A DNA stretch of 64,000 nucleotides. Origin: Spongiactinospora rosea (GTDB taxonomy: Bacteria > Actinomycetota > Actinomycetes > Streptosporangiales > Streptosporangiaceae). Positions within the stretch are counted from its first letter, which is position 1. Each line of letters begins with the position of its first letter. Under the pieces are notes generated by a model. That model saw only the letters and a list, made by a program, of their open reading frames with translations, did not search any database and had not been told where the DNA came from. Both the position numbers and the translations under genes were made by a program. Below are positions 18,836 through 27,541 of this stretch, one piece after another. Where the stretch lies: positions 186,001 through 250,000 of the forward strand of contig NZ_QMEY01000012.1 of the NCBI RefSeq assembly GCF_003315795.1. Direction: 5' to 3'.

Positions 18836-19030
18836 TCAGGTGAGGGCCGGTTCGCGATCCTGCAGGCGCGAGAACGTCTCCTCTCGGGACTGCGCCGAGA
18901 GGGCGTCGTTCTGTGCCTGGAGCCGGATGAGCTCTGCCTCCAGGTCGCGGATGCGCTGCTGGAGACGGCGCACTTCCGAGACCATTCGAGGATCAGGACC
19001 ACCGACGTGGCCGAGTAGAGCCTTCGCCAT
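18836..19030 (-). CDS. small coiled-coil protein, conserved in actinomycetes
   Basis: A 64-residue protein starting at ATG 19030, with GGAGG ten bases upstream. It begins MAKALLGHVGGPDPRMVSEV and continues as one heptad-rich helix (RRLQQRIRDLEAELIRLQAQ) that should form a coiled coil. It resembles small proteins found near smc in other actinomycetes, but no function is known to me. It is soluble and contains no Cys. Its strand and position suggest transcription separate from smc, because a strong hairpin follows. Confidence 0.7.
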   Translation of the reverse strand: MAKALLGHVGGPDPRMVSEVRRLQQRIRDLEAELIRLQAQNDALSAQSREETFSRLQDREPALT

Positions 19031-19218
19031 GGTAAAGGGTCCTCCACGCTGAGTGACCAGACTGGTTCGCGCACTTCATGCCGCGGGAGGGGTGCGCGTG
19101 GTTCTTATCAAGAGTCGCACCGGTGCGATGAGCGGTCAAGTTGAACGCTCTGCCTCATGCCCCAGTGGGCACTCCCAAGGTATAAATGTACCGCATTTGG
19201 GGGGTATAGCGGAAGTCG

Positions 19219-19497
19219 CTATCTCTCCTCAAAGCCCGTCAAACCACCTCGAACCTCGCTCCACCGCTCAACCACTCCATCGACCCGGCCCGGCGTGTCG
19301 CAACCCCGCAGCGCCGCGAGCAGCTTGACACAGGCTTCCCGATCACCCTCGGCGACCACTTCGACGCGGCCGTCCGGCATGTTGCGCGCATGGCCGCTGA
19401 GCCCGAGTTCCAGGGCCCGCGCGCGGGTCCACCAGCGGAAGCCGACCCCCTGCACCTGCCCCCTGACCCAGGCGGTCAGTCGCGCTGCGTCACTCAT
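19219..19497 (-). CDS. acylphosphatase
   Basis: A 92-residue protein starting at ATG 19497, which overlaps the mutM stop (ATGA). It carries both acylphosphatase signatures: RGQVQGVGFRWWTRARA (catalytic Arg and phosphate loop) and the segment SGHARNMPDGRVEVVAEGD (catalytic Asn). The enzyme hydrolyses acyl phosphates such as acetyl or carbamoyl phosphate in the cytoplasm. Translational coupling to mutM is typical of this actinobacterial neighbourhood. Confidence 0.93.
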   Translation of the reverse strand: MSDAARLTAWVRGQVQGVGFRWWTRARALELGLSGHARNMPDGRVEVVAEGDREACVKLLAALRGCDTPGRVDGVVERWSEVRGGLTGFEER

Positions 19498-20357
19498 GAC
19501 CGCCCCCGGGGCCGTACTTGACAGCGAGGGCAACTATAAGAAGACCGATTCATAAAGGGCTCCCTGACCACCGGTGTCCCGCATCGGCCGCAGGGCAGGT
19601 CACGTCTGCCGTAAACCGCGAGCGACCTGTCGAAGTATCCGCTCTCCCCGTTGACGTTGACGTACAGGCTGTCGAAGGACGTGCCGCCCTGGTCGAGGGC
19701 GTCGGCCATGACCTCGCGCACGCCGCGTAGCAGTTCGCCGATTTTCGGACGGGTCAGCCGCTCTGTCGGGCGCGCCCAGTGCAGGCCGGCCCGCCACAGC
19801 GCCTCGTCGGCGTAGATGTTGCCGACGCCGCTGATCAGCGACTGGTCCAGCAGCGCGCGCTTGACCTCGGTGTGCCTGGCGCGCAGCCGCCGGGTGAAGT
19901 CCTCGTCGTCGAAGGACTCCTCCAGCGGGTCGGGGGCGATGTGCACGATCGGCGCGGGGACCGGGCGGGCCAGGTCGACCATCTCGGTGACCAGCAGGTG
20001 CCCGAACGTGCGCTGATCGACGAACCGCAGCTCAGGACCACCGTCGGTGAACGACAGGCGCACCCGCAGGTGCTTTTCCACCGGCGAGGCCGAGTCGGTG
20101 ACCAGGAGCTGGCCGCTCATCCCCAGGTGCGCCATGAGCGCGTCGCGCCCGTCGCCGAGCGGCAGCCAGAGGTACTTTCCGCGCCGCTCCGCGGCACGCA
20201 CCTCGCGGCCCTCCAGGCGGGCCGCGAACTCCGCCGCGCCCGGCAGGTGGCGGCGGATCGCCCGCGGGTGCAGGACCTCCGCCTTGGCGATCGTACGGCC
20301 GGACACCCACTGGTCCAGGCCCCGCCGTACGACCTCCACCTCGGGTAGTTCAGGCAT
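19494..20357 (-). CDS. mutM: formamidopyrimidine-DNA glycosylase MutM/Fpg
   Basis: A 287-residue base-excision repair enzyme that removes 8-oxoguanine and formamidopyrimidines. The mature N-terminus PELPEVE supplies the catalytic Pro and Glu. The helix-two-turn-helix is GVGNIYADEALWRAGLHWAR, and the C-terminal zinc finger uses CGRCGTPVVREPF and SYSCPRCQ. Length is normal. It lies between rnc and the acylphosphatase gene on the same strand, as in most actinomycetes. Confidence 0.96.
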   Translation of the reverse strand: MPELPEVEVVRRGLDQWVSGRTIAKAEVLHPRAIRRHLPGAAEFAARLEGREVRAAERRGKYLWLPLGDGRDALMAHLGMSGQLLVTDSASPVEKHLRVRLSFTDGGPELRFVDQRTFGHLLVTEMVDLARPVPAPIVHIAPDPLEESFDDEDFTRRLRARHTEVKRALLDQSLISGVGNIYADEALWRAGLHWARPTERLTRPKIGELLRGVREVMADALDQGGTSFDSLYVNVNGESGYFDRSLAVYGRRDLPCGRCGTPVVREPFMNRSSYSCPRCQVRPRGRS

Positions 20358-20393
20358 GCTCGCGCCCCTCCCCTGTCCCTGAGACCCGCGCGA

Positions 20394-21128
20394 TCAGCTC
20401 GCCGCCTGCTCCGGGTCGCGCAGGGCCCGGATGCGGTTCCAGGCCGCCTCGGCCGCCTGCTGCTCGGCCTCCTTCTTGCTGCGGCCCGCGCCGAAGCCGT
20501 ACTCGACGCCGCCCACCCTGACCACGGCGGTGAAGGACTTGGCGTGGTCGGGACCGCTCTCCTCCACCTGGTACTCGGGGACGCCGAGCGCTTCGGCGGC
20601 GGTCAGCTCCTGCAGCGAGGTCTTCCAGTCCAGCCCGGCGCCGAGCGAGGCCGAGCGGGCGATCAGCGGGTCGAACAGCAGGTGGACCACCCGGAACGCC
20701 TCGTCCAGCCCCTTGTCCACGTAGACCGTGCCGATCAGCGCCTCCAGCGTGTCGGCCAGGATCGAGGACTTGTCCCGGCCGCCGGTGCCCTCCTCGCCCC
20801 GGCCCAGCCGCAGGAAGCGGCCGAGCTTCAGCTCCCTGGCCACGTCGGCGAGCGCGCGCATGTTGACCACGGCGGCGCGCAGCTTGGCGAGCTGCCCTTC
20901 GGGCAGATCGGGGTGGTTGCGGTAGAGCGTGTCGGTCACGACCAGCCCGAGCACCGAGTCGCCGAGGAACTCCAGGCGCTCGTTGGTGGGCAGCCCGCCG
21001 TTCTCGTAGGCGTAGGAGCGGTGCGTCAGCGCGCGCTCCAGCACCCCGGTGTCCAGGCGGACGGCCAGAATCCGCTCAAGTTCGTCTCTGGCGACCTCGA
21101 CGGCCACCGGCTTGGGGCCTGTGCCCAC
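20394..21128 (-). CDS. rnc: ribonuclease III
   Basis: The 244-residue enzyme starts at GTG 21128, which directly follows GAGGAGGA; an upstream in-frame GTG at 21155 is less well placed. The catalytic domain carries NERLEFLGDSVLGLVVTD with the metal-binding Glu/Asp residues. The dsRNA-binding domain lies at the C-terminus (DWKTSLQELTAAEALGVPEY and SKKEAEQQAAEAAWNRI). It processes rRNA and other double-stranded RNA in the cytoplasm and lies between rpmF and mutM. Confidence 0.95.
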   Translation of the reverse strand: MGTGPKPVAVEVARDELERILAVRLDTGVLERALTHRSYAYENGGLPTNERLEFLGDSVLGLVVTDTLYRNHPDLPEGQLAKLRAAVVNMRALADVARELKLGRFLRLGRGEEGTGGRDKSSILADTLEALIGTVYVDKGLDEAFRVVHLLFDPLIARSASLGAGLDWKTSLQELTAAEALGVPEYQVEESGPDHAKSFTAVVRVGGVEYGFGAGRSKKEAEQQAAEAAWNRIRALRDPEQAAS

Positions 21129-21354
21129 GTCTCCTCCTCGCGGAACCGATGACACCCGGCGTGACGTTCGTCACTCCGGGTCGCGGTGGCGTGAGGGAAG
21201 CGGATGCCCGAGAACGTGGTGGGCGCCGGGAGGGCTCCGGCAGACCCCGGCGTCCACCACGGCCGCGGGCGAGTCAGCCACCGCTCGCGCCGACGGCGAA
21301 GCCGACCAGCGGCCACTTGGCTACCGGTCGGCGACACACGTCAGCACATGGCGA

Positions 21355-21534
21355 TCAGGCCGACGGCTCGATGACCTGACGGCGGTTGTAGGTGCCGCAG
21401 GACGGGCACGCCACGTGGGGACGCTTACGCTGCCTGCACTGCGGGCAGTCGACAAGCGCCACCGCGGCGGCCTTCCACTGGGCGCGGCGGGAGCGGGTGT
21501 TGCTCCGCGACATCTTCCGCTTGGGGACGGCCAC
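21355..21534 (-). CDS. rpmF: ribosomal protein bL32, zinc-binding form
   Basis: A 59-residue protein on the minus strand from GTG 21534 (VAVPKRKMSRSNTRSRRAQW) with AGGAGG six bases upstream. Four cysteines in CPQC and CPSC form the zinc ribbon, so this is the C+ form. It ends NRRQVIEPSA. It is a 50S subunit protein and lies between the DUF177 gene and rnc, the classical order. Confidence 0.95.
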   Translation of the reverse strand: MAVPKRKMSRSNTRSRRAQWKAAAVALVDCPQCRQRKRPHVACPSCGTYNRRQVIEPSA

Positions 21535-21568
21535 GTCAGCCCTCCTGATCGTCGTTGAGTTGCATGTC

Positions 21569-22126
21569 TTACCGGTCTTGCGTGTCTTGCTTGTCGTCTT
21601 TCACCAGGTCCCGCAACGCCGCCCAGCGGGCGTCGACTTGCTCGTGCCGATGGCCAGAGCCGGCCTCGGCCAGCTTGACCCCGCACTCTGTGCACAGACC
21701 CGGACAGCCTTCTCGGCAGACCGGGCTGAGCGGGAGCGCGAGGACCACCGCATCACGGAACGTCGGCTCAAGGTCGAGCAGGTCGCCGTCGAGGAGCGAG
21801 TCCTCCTCGCCGGCGTCTTCGGCGGTGTAGAAGAACAGCTCCTGGAACCCGACCTCGATCTCCGAGGACAGAGGGTCCAGACACCGTGCGCACTCCCCGC
21901 TGAGGGGAACGCTCGCCGTGCCCGTGACGAGCACGCCTTCCATAACCGCTTCGAGCCGGATGTCCAGCTCGACATCGGCGTCTTTGGGGACACCGATCAA
22001 GTCGACGGACAGATCCGCCGGTGCCGGAAGAGTGCGGGTCGTCTTCCGCATCGACCCCGGCCGCCGGCCCAGGTCATGGGTCGAGATCACCCAAGGGGCT
22101 CGCGGGTCGAGGTTGCGGGTAGACAT
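21569..22126 (-). CDS. DUF177/YceD-family protein
   Basis: The 185-residue protein starts at ATG 22126 (MSTRNLDPRAPWVISTHDLG) or possibly ATG 22144. It has the DUF177 core: SGECARCLDPLSSEIEVGF, an acidic stretch (AEDAGEEDSLLDGD), then PVCREGCPGLCTECG with paired cysteines. DUF177 proteins are encoded next to rpmF across bacteria and plants and are implicated in 23S rRNA/50S maturation. It is 34 bp from rpmF and probably in one transcript with it. Confidence 0.93.
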   Translation of the reverse strand: MSTRNLDPRAPWVISTHDLGRRPGSMRKTTRTLPAPADLSVDLIGVPKDADVELDIRLEAVMEGVLVTGTASVPLSGECARCLDPLSSEIEVGFQELFFYTAEDAGEEDSLLDGDLLDLEPTFRDAVVLALPLSPVCREGCPGLCTECGVKLAEAGSGHRHEQVDARWAALRDLVKDDKQDTQDR

Positions 22127-22196
22127 CCTGCTCTCATCAGGCATGGCGAATGACCGCCGTCGTGCAAGGCCGATTACAAAGAATACCAGCCGCCGG

Positions 22197-22673
22197 TCAG
22201 CCCCTGAGCCGCTCGACCAGGAGCCGGTGCACCAGGTCGGGGACCAGACCGGAGACGTCGCCACCGTACCGGGTGATCTCCTTGATCCTTGAGGAGGACA
22301 GGAAGGAGAACTCCGGGTTGGTGGACATGAACAGCGTCTCGACCCCGGACATCCGGTAGTTGAGCTGGGCCATCTGCAGCTCGTAGTCGAAGTCGCTGAT
22401 CGCCCGCAGGCCCTTGACGATCGCGGCGATCTCGTGCTGCTTGCAGTAGTCGACCAGCAGCCCGTGGAACTTGTCCACCCGGACGTTGCCGTACTCCTTG
22501 GTCACGGCCTGGAGCATCTCGATGCGCTCCTCCACCGTGAACAGGCTCTTCTTCTCCAAGTTGATCAGGACGGCGACCACGACCTCGTCGTACAGTCGAG
22601 ACGCCCGTCCGATGATGTCCAGGTGACCATTGGTGACAGGATCGAAGGATCCTGGACAGACGACGCGGCGCAA
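22197..22673 (-). CDS. coaD: phosphopantetheine adenylyltransferase
   Basis: A 158-residue enzyme of normal length when started at TTG 22673 (LRRVVCPGSFDPVTNGHLDI); the longer frame to 22754 has no family support. The nucleotidyltransferase motif is GSFDPVTNGHLD, and the second motif is FLSSSRIKEI. It joins 4'-phosphopantetheine with ATP to give dephospho-CoA, the fourth step of CoA synthesis. The start lies 16 bp after the rsmD stop, so the two are probably co-transcribed. Confidence 0.95.
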   Translation of the reverse strand: MRRVVCPGSFDPVTNGHLDIIGRASRLYDEVVVAVLINLEKKSLFTVEERIEMLQAVTKEYGNVRVDKFHGLLVDYCKQHEIAAIVKGLRAISDFDYELQMAQLNYRMSGVETLFMSTNPEFSFLSSSRIKEITRYGGDVSGLVPDLVHRLLVERLRG

Positions 22674-22689
22674 GGCACACCCCCCAGAT

Positions 22690-23262
22690 CTACGGGTTCC
22701 CGGCGGCGCGACCGTACCAAACCGTCGCTTCCCCGTATCGCCTGGCCCTCTCATTGGCGATGCCGGGGGGCCAGCGCAGGTCTTCTCCGCGGGTCTCGCG
22801 CTCCACGGCGACCAGTGCCCCGGGGGCCAGCCAGCCGTTGTCCGCCAGGCGTTCCAGCACCAGGGTCAGCTCCGCCCCGCCCAGCGCGTACGGCGGGTCG
22901 GCGAACACGAAGTCGTACGGCTCGCCCTCGCACTCGCGCGCCGCGAGCCGCTCGGCCTTGTCCAGCGCCAGCTCCGCTCCCGGCAGCCCGAGCGCGGCGA
23001 TGTTGGCCTTGATCACCCTGGCCGCCTTCGCGTCGGACTCCACCAGCAGGGCGTGCGCGGCCCCTCGCGACAGGGCCTCCAGGCCCACCGCGCCGGAGCC
23101 CGCGTAAAGGTCGAGGACCCGCGCGCCGGTCAGCGGCCCCAGCATCGACCCCACCGAGGAGAAGATGCCCTCCCTGGCCCGGTCGCTCGTCGGCCGGGTG
23201 CCCCTGCCGGCGGGCGCCGTCAGCCGCCTGCCCCCGGCGCTCCCCGCGATGACCCGCATCAT
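22690..23262 (-). CDS. rsmD: 16S rRNA (guanine966-N2)-methyltransferase RsmD
   Basis: A 190-residue Rossmann methyltransferase starting at ATG 23262 or 23259 (MRVIAGSAGGRRLTAP). The SAM-binding motif is VLDLYAGSGAVGLEALSRGA, and the catalytic motif for N2-guanine methylation is FVFADPPYALGG (DPPY). It methylates G966 of 16S rRNA during 30S assembly. It is the first gene of the rsmD-coaD pair downstream of a 359-bp gap from recG. Confidence 0.95.
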   Translation of the reverse strand: MMRVIAGSAGGRRLTAPAGRGTRPTSDRAREGIFSSVGSMLGPLTGARVLDLYAGSGAVGLEALSRGAAHALLVESDAKAARVIKANIAALGLPGAELALDKAERLAARECEGEPYDFVFADPPYALGGAELTLVLERLADNGWLAPGALVAVERETRGEDLRWPPGIANERARRYGEATVWYGRAAGNP

Positions 23263-23621
23263 GGCCCCAATCTAGCGAGGCCCCCGGCGGCGGGTTGCTG
23301 CACGCCAGGCCCCGACCGTGATGAACCGGCCGTAAACCCGGCCAGGCCAGCGCAATGAACAGCGCAAGGAGCGGCGAGGAATCAACAAGGGTCGTTCCCA
23401 TCGGACCGGGCTGCCCGCATGATGAGTGCTGCGGCCTTCAGGTGACCCAGGGGGAGGCCGACCGGCGTGATCGTGAGCCCTTCCGCACGCCGGTGCCCTC
23501 GGCACCTGACCCGAGGGTGGGCCCAGCCGGGGACGGCATTCGGGGGGAGGCCGTCCCCGTGGCTGGGCCCTGGGTCACTCCCATCTCCGCGTCCTCGCGG
23601 CCTTTCACGGCCTTTCGCGGA
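23263..23621 (-). other. recG-rsmD intergenic region
   Basis: These 359 bases hold no credible coding frame. The recG-proximal half has the long hairpin described separately. The rest is unremarkable GC-rich DNA that should include the rsmD promoter, which I cannot place. Confidence 0.6.
23519..23570 (-). terminator. very long GC hairpin downstream of recG
   Basis: GGGCCCAGCCGGGGACGGC (23519-23537) pairs with GCCGTCCCC (23550-23558) plus GGCTGGGCCC (23561-23570), giving a 19-bp stem with a 2-nt bulge and a 12-nt loop. A further inverted pair, GTGACCCAGGG (23442-23452) and CCCTGGGTCAC (23568-23578), surrounds it and could form an alternative fold. It lies about 50 bp past the recG stop. Confidence 0.65.
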
Positions 23622-25811
23622 TCAGGTCTTCTCCAGGAACTCCGCGCGCTCGTCGGCCACCAGCCTGTCGATCTCGGCGCGCAGCGTGGGATGGCCGGCC
23701 AGCTCCGGATCGGCGGTCAGCAGCTCCGTGGCCTCGTCACGGGCCGTGGCGATGACCTGCTCGTCGCGCAGCAGTTGCAACAGCCGCAGCGAGGACTTGC
23801 GGCCCGACTGGGCCACGCCCAGCACATCGCCCTCCCGCCGCTGCTCCAGGTCGACCTGGGACAGCTTGAAGCCGTCGAGCGTGGCCGCCACCGCGTCGAG
23901 CCTGGCCCGCGCGGGGGTGGCCGCCGGTGAGTCGGTGACCAGCAGGCACAGGCCGGGCAGCCCGCCCCGGCCGACCCGGCCGCGCAACTGGTGGAGCTGG
24001 GAGACCCCGAAGCGGTCGGCGTCCATGATCACCATGACCGAGGCGTTGGGGACGTCGACGCCCACCTCGATCACCGTCGTGGCCACCAGGACGTCGATCT
24101 CGCCGTCGGTGAAGGACCGCATCACCGCGTCCTTCTCCTCGGGGTCGAGGCGGCCGTGCAGCACCTCCACCCGCAGCCCGGCGAGCGGGCCGCCGGCCAG
24201 CATGGGGGCCACCTCGGTGACCGCGAGCGGCGGACGCCGCTCCTCGGCCTGGCCGTTCTTGTCGGGCGCCAGGTCGCCCTCGTCGCCCTCCTGCTCGCCG
24301 ATCCGGGGGCAGACGATGTAGACCTGCCTGCCCAGCCCGACCTCCTCGCGGATGCGCTCCCAGGTGCGCTCCAGGTAGTGGGGCTTCTCCGCGGCCGGGA
24401 CCACGTGGCTGCCGATCGGCGCGCGCCCGGCCGGTAGCTGGCTGAGCGTGGAGACCTCCAGGTCGCCGAACACCGTCATGGCCACCGTGCGCGGGATCGG
24501 CGTCGCGGTCATCACCAGCACGTGCGGGCGGGTGTCGCCCGCCTTCTCGCGCAGCGCGTCGCGCTGCTCGACGCCGAAGCGGTGCTGCTCGTCGACCACG
24601 ACCAGGCCGAGATCGGCGAACTGCACCCGGTCTTGCAGCACCGCGTGCGTGCCCACCACGATGCCCGCCGCGCCGGAGGCGGCGTCGAGCAGCGCCGTAC
24701 GGCGGGCCGCCGCGCCCATCGACCCGGTGAGCAGCGCGACCGTGGTGCCGCCGAGCAGGCCGCCCGAGGCGAGGTCGCCGAGCATCGCGCGGATCGACCG
24801 GTGGTGCTGCTGGGCGAGGACCTCGGTCGGCGCGAGCAGCACCGCCTGGCCGCCCGCGTCGACCACCTGGAGCATCGCGCGCAGCGCCACCACGGTCTTG
24901 CCCGCGCCCACCTCGCCCTGCAACAGCCGGTGCATCGGGTGGGCGCTCGCGAGGTCGGCCGCGATCTCCTCGCCGACCTCGCTCTGGCCGTCGGTCAGCG
25001 CGAACGGCAGGCGCTCGTCGAAGGCGGCCAGCAGCCCGTCGTCGCTGCGCGGGCGGGCCTTGGCGGGCCAGGCCGCCGCGGCCATGCGCCGCCGTACCAG
25101 CACCGCCTGGAGCACGAACGCCTCGTCGAACTTGAGCCGCCCCCGCGCGCGGTTGACGTCGGCGAGGTCGCGCGGACGGTGGATGGCGGTCAGCGCGTCG
25201 GCCAGCCCCGGCAGCGACTCCCTGGCCCGCAGCGCGGCCGGCAGCGGGTCGGGCAGCGGGCCGAGGGTGTCCAGCACGACGCCGACCGCCCTGCGGATGA
25301 CCCACGAGGTGATGTCCTTGCCCGCCGGGTAGATCGGCACCGGCGCGGTGGCGAACTCCGCCGCGCTCGCGTCGCCCTCGCTCTCGTCGAACAGCTCGAA
25401 GTCGGGGTGGGCGAGCTGCCAGCGCGGCCGGGTGGCGCTGCCGAACCTGCCGACCTTCCCGGCGAACATGCCCCGCCTGCCGGGCTGCAACCGCGTCTCC
25501 ACCGCGTGGGACGCCTTGCCGAAGAAGGCCAGGTAGATGCGGCTCTGCCGGGCGTCGACCACCTCGACCTCAAGCCAGGTGCCGGACTTGTTGCGCATCG
25601 GCTTGCGCATCGTGCGCGACACCTCGCCCACGACGGTGACGTGCTCGTCCACCGCCAGCGAGTCGATCTCGGTCAGCTCGCCGCGCTCGGCGTAGCGGCG
25701 CGGATAGTGGCGCAGCAGGTCACCGACCGTGGACAGGCCGAGCGCGCCCTCAAGCAGCTTGGCCGTCTTAGGATCGAGGGCCCGCCCCAGCGGCTCGTCG
25801 AAACGCGTCAC
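23622..25811 (-). CDS. recG: ATP-dependent DNA helicase RecG
   Basis: A 729-residue helicase. The N-terminal wedge/OB domain runs to about residue 160 (VGDLLRHYPRRYAERGEL, EVVDARQSRIYLAFFGKASH). Helicase motifs follow: GEVGAGKTVVALRAML (Walker A), VVVDEQHRFGVEQR (DEQH box), MTATPIPRTVAMTVFGDLEV, TTVIEVGVDVPNASVMVIMD and QLRGRVGRG. RecG remodels stalled forks and Holliday junctions. In Streptomyces, as I recall, a DAK-domain gene usually separates recG from rpmB; here it is absent. Confidence 0.97.
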   Translation of the reverse strand: MTRFDEPLGRALDPKTAKLLEGALGLSTVGDLLRHYPRRYAERGELTEIDSLAVDEHVTVVGEVSRTMRKPMRNKSGTWLEVEVVDARQSRIYLAFFGKASHAVETRLQPGRRGMFAGKVGRFGSATRPRWQLAHPDFELFDESEGDASAAEFATAPVPIYPAGKDITSWVIRRAVGVVLDTLGPLPDPLPAALRARESLPGLADALTAIHRPRDLADVNRARGRLKFDEAFVLQAVLVRRRMAAAAWPAKARPRSDDGLLAAFDERLPFALTDGQSEVGEEIAADLASAHPMHRLLQGEVGAGKTVVALRAMLQVVDAGGQAVLLAPTEVLAQQHHRSIRAMLGDLASGGLLGGTTVALLTGSMGAAARRTALLDAASGAAGIVVGTHAVLQDRVQFADLGLVVVDEQHRFGVEQRDALREKAGDTRPHVLVMTATPIPRTVAMTVFGDLEVSTLSQLPAGRAPIGSHVVPAAEKPHYLERTWERIREEVGLGRQVYIVCPRIGEQEGDEGDLAPDKNGQAEERRPPLAVTEVAPMLAGGPLAGLRVEVLHGRLDPEEKDAVMRSFTDGEIDVLVATTVIEVGVDVPNASVMVIMDADRFGVSQLHQLRGRVGRGGLPGLCLLVTDSPAATPARARLDAVAATLDGFKLSQVDLEQRREGDVLGVAQSGRKSSLRLLQLLRDEQVIATARDEATELLTADPELAGHPTLRAEIDRLVADERAEFLEKT

Positions 25812-26071
25812 GTCAACCAGTTCTACCGTGCGAGGGCGACAGATTCACTCCGCGAGGTCGGGCGCTTCCCGCATGTGGCGTGCCCTTCGCCGCCGATACG
25901 CTACGGTTGCGGGGAGAGCATCCCTGTTCGGCCGTTCCCTGGGGCGCGCTTCGCGTTGGCGGGCGGTCATCGACATCGGATACCCTTGTTCGGCTGGCCG
26001 GTTCTCCGGCATGCCCGCGCTCGCGCCCCGGTCAAGGCACGGGCCTATCGACTGATCTAAGGAGCGATACC

Positions 26072-26257
26072 GTGGCTTCCGTCTGCGACGTATGCGGCAA
26101 GGGGCCGAGGTTCGGCAACAACATCTCGCACTCGCACCGCCGTACCCGCCGCCGCTGGAACCCCAACATTCAGACCGTGCGCGCCAAGATCGGGAGCACG
26201 CCGAAGCGCCTCAACGTCTGCACCTCGTGCATCAAGGCCGGCAAGGTCACCCGCTAG
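26072..26257 (+). CDS. rpmB: ribosomal protein bL28, zinc-binding form
   Basis: A 61-residue protein from GTG 26072, with AAGGAG eight bases upstream (VASVCDVCGKGPRFGNNISH). Cysteine pairs CDVC and CTSC mark the C+ zinc form. The end KAGKVTR is typical. It is a 50S subunit protein, divergent from recG across 260 bp that otherwise show no gene. Confidence 0.95.
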   Translation: MASVCDVCGKGPRFGNNISHSHRRTRRRWNPNIQTVRAKIGSTPKRLNVCTSCIKAGKVTR

Positions 26258-26407
26258 CCGCACCTTCGCGAGGCTCATCGGCCCGGCGTCCGCATCGGCG
26301 TACGCCGGGTTCGTCGTGTCCGGGGGTCTTCGGATAATGCGTCTGCGGTACCCGAATACCGCGATGGCCGTATTCCAGGCCGGGCCCGCCGGGGTTAGTG
26401 TGCCGGA

Positions 26408-27541
26408 ATGAACAGGTTCGCGCTGGTCATCGCGGTCGGTGGGGTCGTGGTCTGCACATCCGCGCTCGCGTACGGCAACCAGCCGAACGCCCGGCCGCTC
26501 GATCCGCTCGGCTGGGCCCTGCTGGCCGGGTGCGTGCTCGGCCTGCTCTGGCGGCGCGAGCGCCCCGAGGTCGCCATGGCGGTCAGCGGCGGGGCCGCCG
26601 CCGTCTACTTCGTGCTCGGCTACGCCTACGCCTTCTCGCCCGCCCCCGCGCTGATCGCCACGTTCGGCCTGATCGCCGCGGGCCGCCGGGCGGCGGGGTG
26701 GATCGGCGCCGGCTGCCTGGTCGCGGTCCCGGCGACGGCCACCCTCCTGCGGCCCGCACTGGACCATCTGGTCGGCGTGGTGATCTGGGGACTGATCGTG
26801 CTGGTCGTCACCCAGCTCGCCGAGGTCTCCAGGGCCCGCCGCGCCTACACCGCCGAGGTCGAACGACGGGCGGCCGAGGCCGAGCGCACCCGCGAGGAGG
26901 CCGCGCTGCGCAGGGCGCAGGAGGAGCGGCTGAAGGTCGCCAGGGAGCTGCACGACGTCACCTCGCACACGATCTCGCTGATCGCGCTGCACGCGGCCGT
27001 GGCCGCCGAGGCCGTGGACCGCGCCGGCGGCCCGGACGAGGCCCGTGACGCCCTCACCGTCATCCGCGCGGCGAGCCGCGAGGCGCTGACCGAGATGAAG
27101 GACATCCTGGGCGTCCTGCGCACCCCGCGATCCCCGGAGAGCCGCCGCCCCCTGCCGGGGACCGCCCGGCTGGGCGACCTCACCGCCAACGCGGGCATCC
27201 CGGTGGAGCTGGAGGTCACCGGCGCGCGGCGTCCGCTGCCGCCCGCCGTTGACCTCACGGTCTACCGGGTCGTGCAGGAGGCGCTGACGAACACGATCCG
27301 GCACGCCGCCGCGAGCCGCGCCCGGGTGAGCCTGGACTTCCAGGCCGACGGCCTGGTAGTCCGCATCGACGACGACGGCCAGGGCAGACGCGACGGGCGG
27401 TCCGGGGGGCACGGCCTGGCCGGGATGACCGAACGGGTCGCGGCCGTCGGCGGACGGCTCAGCGCCGGCGATGGCCCGGACGGCGGCTTTCAGGTAGTCG
27501 CCCGGCTGCCGCTCGCCCCGGCCGCGCTGCCCGCCGCATGA
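26408..27541 (+). CDS. sensor histidine kinase, NarL-system type
   Basis: A 377-residue kinase. Four to five membrane segments fill residues 1-140, then a coiled linker leads to the HisKA_3 box LKVARELHDVTSHTISLIAL with the phospho-accepting His. The GHKL ATPase domain shows VYRVVQEALTNTIRHAAASR, DDDGQG and GHGLAGMTERVAAVGG. It would phosphorylate the response regulator that overlaps its last codon (ATGA). The following MMPL gene is the likely output. The start ATG 26408 has little ribosome-binding sequence and could be leaderless. Confidence 0.92.
   Translation: MNRFALVIAVGGVVVCTSALAYGNQPNARPLDPLGWALLAGCVLGLLWRRERPEVAMAVSGGAAAVYFVLGYAYAFSPAPALIATFGLIAAGRRAAGWIGAGCLVAVPATATLLRPALDHLVGVVIWGLIVLVVTQLAEVSRARRAYTAEVERRAAEAERTREEAALRRAQEERLKVARELHDVTSHTISLIALHAAVAAEAVDRAGGPDEARDALTVIRAASREALTEMKDILGVLRTPRSPESRRPLPGTARLGDLTANAGIPVELEVTGARRPLPPAVDLTVYRVVQEALTNTIRHAAASRARVSLDFQADGLVVRIDDDGQGRRDGRSGGHGLAGMTERVAAVGGRLSAGDGPDGGFQVVARLPLAPAALPAA

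Noticed and set aside
15161..19018. 1,285-codon open frame on the plus strand opposite smc
   Set aside because: It is the antisense shadow of smc, caused by lack of stops in high-GC DNA; no ribosome site and Leu/Gly/Arg-rich nonsense composition.
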